Below, piece after piece: positions 61,418 through 64,000 of a stretch of 64,000 bases of DNA. Each line of letters opens with the position of its first letter. Within the stretch, counting starts at the first letter, position 1. The stretch comes from DMER64 sp041654355 (GTDB taxonomy: Bacteria > Bacteroidota > Bacteroidia > Bacteroidales > UBA932). The stretch is taken from positions 1 through 64,000 of the forward strand of contig JBAZDQ010000008.1 of NCBI GenBank assembly GCA_041654355.1, written 5' to 3'. The position numbers were made by a program, and so were the translations under genes. Below the pieces are notes generated by a model, which was given only the letters and a program-made list of their open reading frames with translations, made no database searches and had not been told where the DNA came from.

Positions 61418-62789
61418 AAAGACAAGAATTCCGGTACGAGAACAGGACCCCATAGTTAGAAGCAGAAATTTTGACGAGGTAAGTTACGGATATGATAACA
61501 AAGAAGCGTTACTGGAAGCTTCACGCTGTATCCAGTGCAAGAATCCCCGTTGTGTGGCTGCCTGTCCCGTAAATATTCAGATTCCACAATTCATAAAAGC
61601 CGTTCTGGACGGAGATATGCCCGGGGCAACATCCATTATTGGAAAAGATTCTTCCCTGCCGGCCGTATGCGGGCGGGTATGCCCCCAGGAATCCCAATGT
61701 GAAGGAGCTTGCATCATGGGTATTAAAAACGAACCCATTGCCATCGGGAAACTGGAGCGCTATGTGGCCGACTGGGCACGAAAGAACAAGTATACACCGG
61801 AAGAAGAAATAAAACCCAACGGGAAAAAAGTGGCCGTAATAGGGTCCGGGCCCGCTGGTCTTGCCTGTGCCACCGACCTGGCAAAAGCCGGTTGTGATGT
61901 GACCGTTTTTGAGGCATTGCACAAACCCGGAGGCGTATTGGTTTACGGGATCCCTGAATTCCGCCTGCCCAAGGAAGAAGTGGTGGACTACGAAATCGGG
62001 CAGGTCCGCAAACTCGGCGTAAAGATTGAGTGCAATGTGGTCGTGGGACGTACCGTTACAATCGATCAGCTGATGGACAACGAAGGGTTTCATGCGGTTT
62101 TTGTGGGTTCGGGAGCCGGACTTCCCAAATTTCTGGGCATTCCGGGCGAGAACCTGAACGGGGTCGTCTCGGCAAATGAATTCCTGACGCGCAGCAACCT
62201 GATGGGAGCCTATTCCCCGGATTCGGATACGCCCATTTACGTGGGTCATCGCGTAGCGGTTGTCGGAGGAGGAAATGTGGCTATGGATGCCGCTCGTACG
62301 GCGTTGCGTCTGGGGGCGGAAGTCACGGTTGTTTACAGAAGGACCGAGAAAGAAATGCCTGCCCGCGTGGAAGAAGTCCATCATGCCCGGGAAGAAGGGG
62401 TGGCCTTTCAAATGTTGACCAATCCGGTGGCGGTGTTGGGAAATGAAAAGGGATGGGTGACCGGGCTCAAATGCATCCGCATGGAACTGGGCGAACCCGA
62501 TGAAAGCGGGCGTCGCCGGCCAGTGGAAATACCCGGATCCGAGTTTGATATTCCGTGTGATGTGGCCGTCATTGCCCTTGGGACATCCCCGAATCCCCTG
62601 ATTGCCCGGACTACTCCGGGACTGGAGATTAACCGTCACAACGGGATCGTTGCCGATGAAAAAGGGGTAACATCCCGACCCGGAGTATTTGCCGGAGGAG
62701 ATGTCGTTACCGGGGCAGCAACCGTGATTCTGGCCATGGGAGCGGGGCGTGAAGCGGCACAATCCATTCTGGAATACCTGGGAGTCTGA
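61410..62789 (+). CDS. nfnB: NfnB / glutamate synthase small-subunit-like flavoprotein
   Basis: 459 residues. Two N-terminal [4Fe-4S] motifs (CIQCKNPRCVAACP near 39-52 and CGRVCPQESQCEGAC near 87-101), an FAD site (VAVIGSGPAGLACATDLA, about 144-161) and an NADP site (VAVVGGGNVAMDAARTAL, about 282-299). Second half of the bifurcating Nfn pair; often annotated GltA or homotetrameric glutamate synthase. The adjacent nfnA argues for Nfn. Its last 83 bp overlap the convergent GH3 gene. Confidence 0.88.
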   Translation: MDKKTRIPVREQDPIVRSRNFDEVSYGYDNKEALLEASRCIQCKNPRCVAACPVNIQIPQFIKAVLDGDMPGATSIIGKDSSLPAVCGRVCPQESQCEGACIMGIKNEPIAIGKLERYVADWARKNKYTPEEEIKPNGKKVAVIGSGPAGLACATDLAKAGCDVTVFEALHKPGGVLVYGIPEFRLPKEEVVDYEIGQVRKLGVKIECNVVVGRTVTIDQLMDNEGFHAVFVGSGAGLPKFLGIPGENLNGVVSANEFLTRSNLMGAYSPDSDTPIYVGHRVAVVGGGNVAMDAARTALRLGAEVTVVYRRTEKEMPARVEEVHHAREEGVAFQMLTNPVAVLGNEKGWVTGLKCIRMELGEPDESGRRRPVEIPGSEFDIPCDVAVIALGTSPNPLIARTTPGLEINRHNGIVADEKGVTSRPGVFAGGDVVTGAATVILAMGAGREAAQSILEYLGV

Positions 62790-64000
62790 TTTCCTGACGG
62801 ATATCCCTGGAAGAAGATCCTATGCGGAAGGTGTATTCCCCGGAATCCACAACCCATCCTGTTTCGGGAACAAAAGAAGCCAGGTTTTCCAGGGGGATGA
62901 TCACCTTTATTTCCTGTGATTCTCCGGGTTCCAGCAGCGAAGTTGTAACAAATCCTCTAAGTTCCTGCACAGGCTTTTCCACTTCACCATCCGGGGCGGA
63001 AACGTATACCTGTACCACTTCCCGGCCTGCTCTTTCTCCGCTGTTGATAATTTGACAGGTTACTACTACTTTTTCGTTTTCCGGGTAAGCCACGGCATTT
63101 GAATACCGGAACTCTGTATAGGAAAGTCCGTATCCAAAAGGATAGGCAACGTCTTTTTCGTTTTTATCGAAATCCCGGTATCCCACGTAGATTCCTTCGT
63201 CGTATCGGGTGAAATCTATGTTGGGTCTGATAGTATCAGGTTTTGTTTGTTTTTTTCCAATGAAAGACAACCAGTTAACCGGGACTTCTTCCAAGGGAAA
63301 ATGCTGATGGGAAAGGCAATCTTCCAGGCGTAACGGGATGGTTACAGGTAACTTGCCGGAAGGATTCACTTTCCCGGAGAGGATATCGGCCAAGGCCCTG
63401 CCGCCTTCCTGTCCCGGCATCCAGGCCAGGATAACGGCATCGGGCTGGCCGGACCACGAGGCGGTTTCCACAATGCCTCCCACGTTCAAAACAACTATGA
63501 CTGGTTTGCCCGCATCCCTGAAGGCCTTGGAAACGTTTTTTATCAATTCCTTTTCCGTTGCTGTCAACAGGTAATCTCCTTCTATTTTCCGGTCCGAGAA
63601 TTCACCCGTCTTTCGTCCCAGCGTGATCAGGGCAGCCTGGTTTTCTGTGGCGGCACGGGCAATGGCTACGGCTCCGGGATCCATTTCTGCAGGCAGACCC
63701 TTTCCCAGAATCCGTTGGGTGATGGATTTCCATTTTCTTTTGTAAGCGCGGTCCACACTGTCAATGTAACTTTGGTACCGTTCCCTGAGTGGCGGATCGG
63801 GCAGGTAACCGGCCTCTTCCAGTCCTTCTGCCGGGGAAACAGTGTGAGCGGCATACACTTCTCCGGAGCCCACTCCGCCGGCTACCAATTGATAGGCAGC
63901 AACCCCAAACAGGGCGATCCTTTGGATGGAGTCATTTAGAGGTAGGGCATTGCGGTTTTCCAGGAGCACCATACCCCGGGAAGCGGCCTTGCGGGCTATG
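62707..64000 (-). CDS. Glycoside hydrolase family 3, C-terminal part (5' end off window)
   Basis: At least 430 residues are present. Reading left from the edge, the frame opens IARKAASRGMVLLENR, the conserved start of the GH3 C-terminal domain, so the N-terminal TIM barrel lies beyond the right edge. The visible part holds the GH3 C domain (VIVVLNVGGIVETASW, AWMPGQEGGRALADILSGKVNPSGKLPVT) and a fibronectin-III-like domain (FGYGLSYTEF ... REVVQVYVS ... GEYTFRIGSSSRDI). Likely a periplasmic beta-glucosidase or beta-xylosidase. The last 25 or so residues run into nfnB, an 83-bp overlap. Confidence 0.93.
   Translation of the reverse strand, partial: IARKAASRGMVLLENRNALPLNDSIQRIALFGVAAYQLVAGGVGSGEVYAAHTVSPAEGLEEAGYLPDPPLRERYQSYIDSVDRAYKRKWKSITQRILGKGLPAEMDPGAVAIARAATENQAALITLGRKTGEFSDRKIEGDYLLTATEKELIKNVSKAFRDAGKPVIVVLNVGGIVETASWSGQPDAVILAWMPGQEGGRALADILSGKVNPSGKLPVTIPLRLEDCLSHQHFPLEEVPVNWLSFIGKKQTKPDTIRPNIDFTRYDEGIYVGYRDFDKNEKDVAYPFGYGLSYTEFRYSNAVAYPENEKVVVTCQIINSGERAGREVVQVYVSAPDGEVEKPVQELRGFVTTSLLEPGESQEIKVIIPLENLASFVPETGWVVDSGEYTFRIGSSSRDIRQEIRLPGIPEWIVPLHAPLPWPESRLLPR

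Noticed and set aside
61521..62762. Antisense open frame of 413 codons within nfnB
   Set aside because: It mirrors the nfnB coding frame, has no domain, signal or promoter of its own, and its open status follows from codon use of the real gene.
1..64000. CRISPR array, tRNA, rRNA or insertion sequence
   Set aside because: No regularly spaced repeats, cloverleaf-like genes, rRNA segments or transposase frames were recognised; all gaps are 209 bp or shorter. A tRNA scan would be decisive.

Overview
This window looks like chromosomal DNA from a member of the Bacteroidota, most likely an anaerobic or microaerobic Bacteroidales. The evidence is two SusC/SusD outer-membrane pairs, a type IX secretion (T9SS) style cargo with a PorV-like partner, lineage-typical families (DUF6057, DUF3078, BT_3928-like, HYC_CC_PP-like), a short editing-less ProS, and many matches to the Bacteroidota promoter consensus (TTTG, 19-21 nt, TAnnTTTG). 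No phage, insertion sequence, CRISPR array, rRNA or tRNA was seen. There is no intergenic gap above about 210 bp. Genus cannot be assigned by eye.

Layout. 1-6.5 kb: the tail of an outer-membrane protein, then an apparent operon of DsbD-type reductase, AGCS alanine/sodium symporter, DUF6057 membrane protein and a PD40 lipoprotein carrying a CxxCH haem-c motif. 6.6-22 kb: a nutrient-uptake and proteolysis island with SusC/SusD/lipoprotein, a terminator, a secreted subtilisin with a T9SS-like C-terminal domain, a PorV/PorQ-like barrel, a divergent TlpA-like lipoprotein, and a second SusC/SusD pair. 22-27.4 kb: an acyltransferase with a zinc ribbon, dipeptidyl peptidase III behind three small envelope proteins (YtxH, holin-X-like, unknown), and a clostripain-family peptidase. 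27.4-38 kb: housekeeping genes (rplY-pth-hslR, manA-CPBP-nucleotidyltransferase, ftsB/divIC, folP-purB-M64-yjjG, tmk-BT_3928-like). 38-48.6 kb: nusA-infB, the lipid A cluster lpxD-lpxC-lpxA with a WbqC-family gene, an OmpP1/FadL-like barrel and a tyrosine/tryptophan-rich lipoprotein. 48.6-64 kb: proS, two conserved unknowns, tilS, sppA, a HYC_CC_PP-like small protein with a TonB receptor bearing a His-rich loop, a GH9 plus deacetylase fusion, nfnAB, and a GH3 glycosidase that runs off the right edge.

How the genes fit together. Six peptidases (S8, M49, C11, M64, S49, CPBP) beside two SusCD importers and an amino-acid symporter suggest peptide use. The GH9 and GH3 enzymes suggest additional beta-glucan use.

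Most notable points. (a) Five genes have a TAnnTTTG-type box only 4-5 nt before the ATG, which predicts leaderless mRNAs. (b) An intrinsic terminator sits between a good promoter and nusA, which predicts attenuation. (c) All eight convergent gene pairs overlap or abut at their 3' ends, by up to 86 bp. (d) LpxC lacks the FabZ fusion usual in this phylum. (e) A near-perfect Shine-Dalgarno sequence precedes the aromatic-rich lipoprotein.
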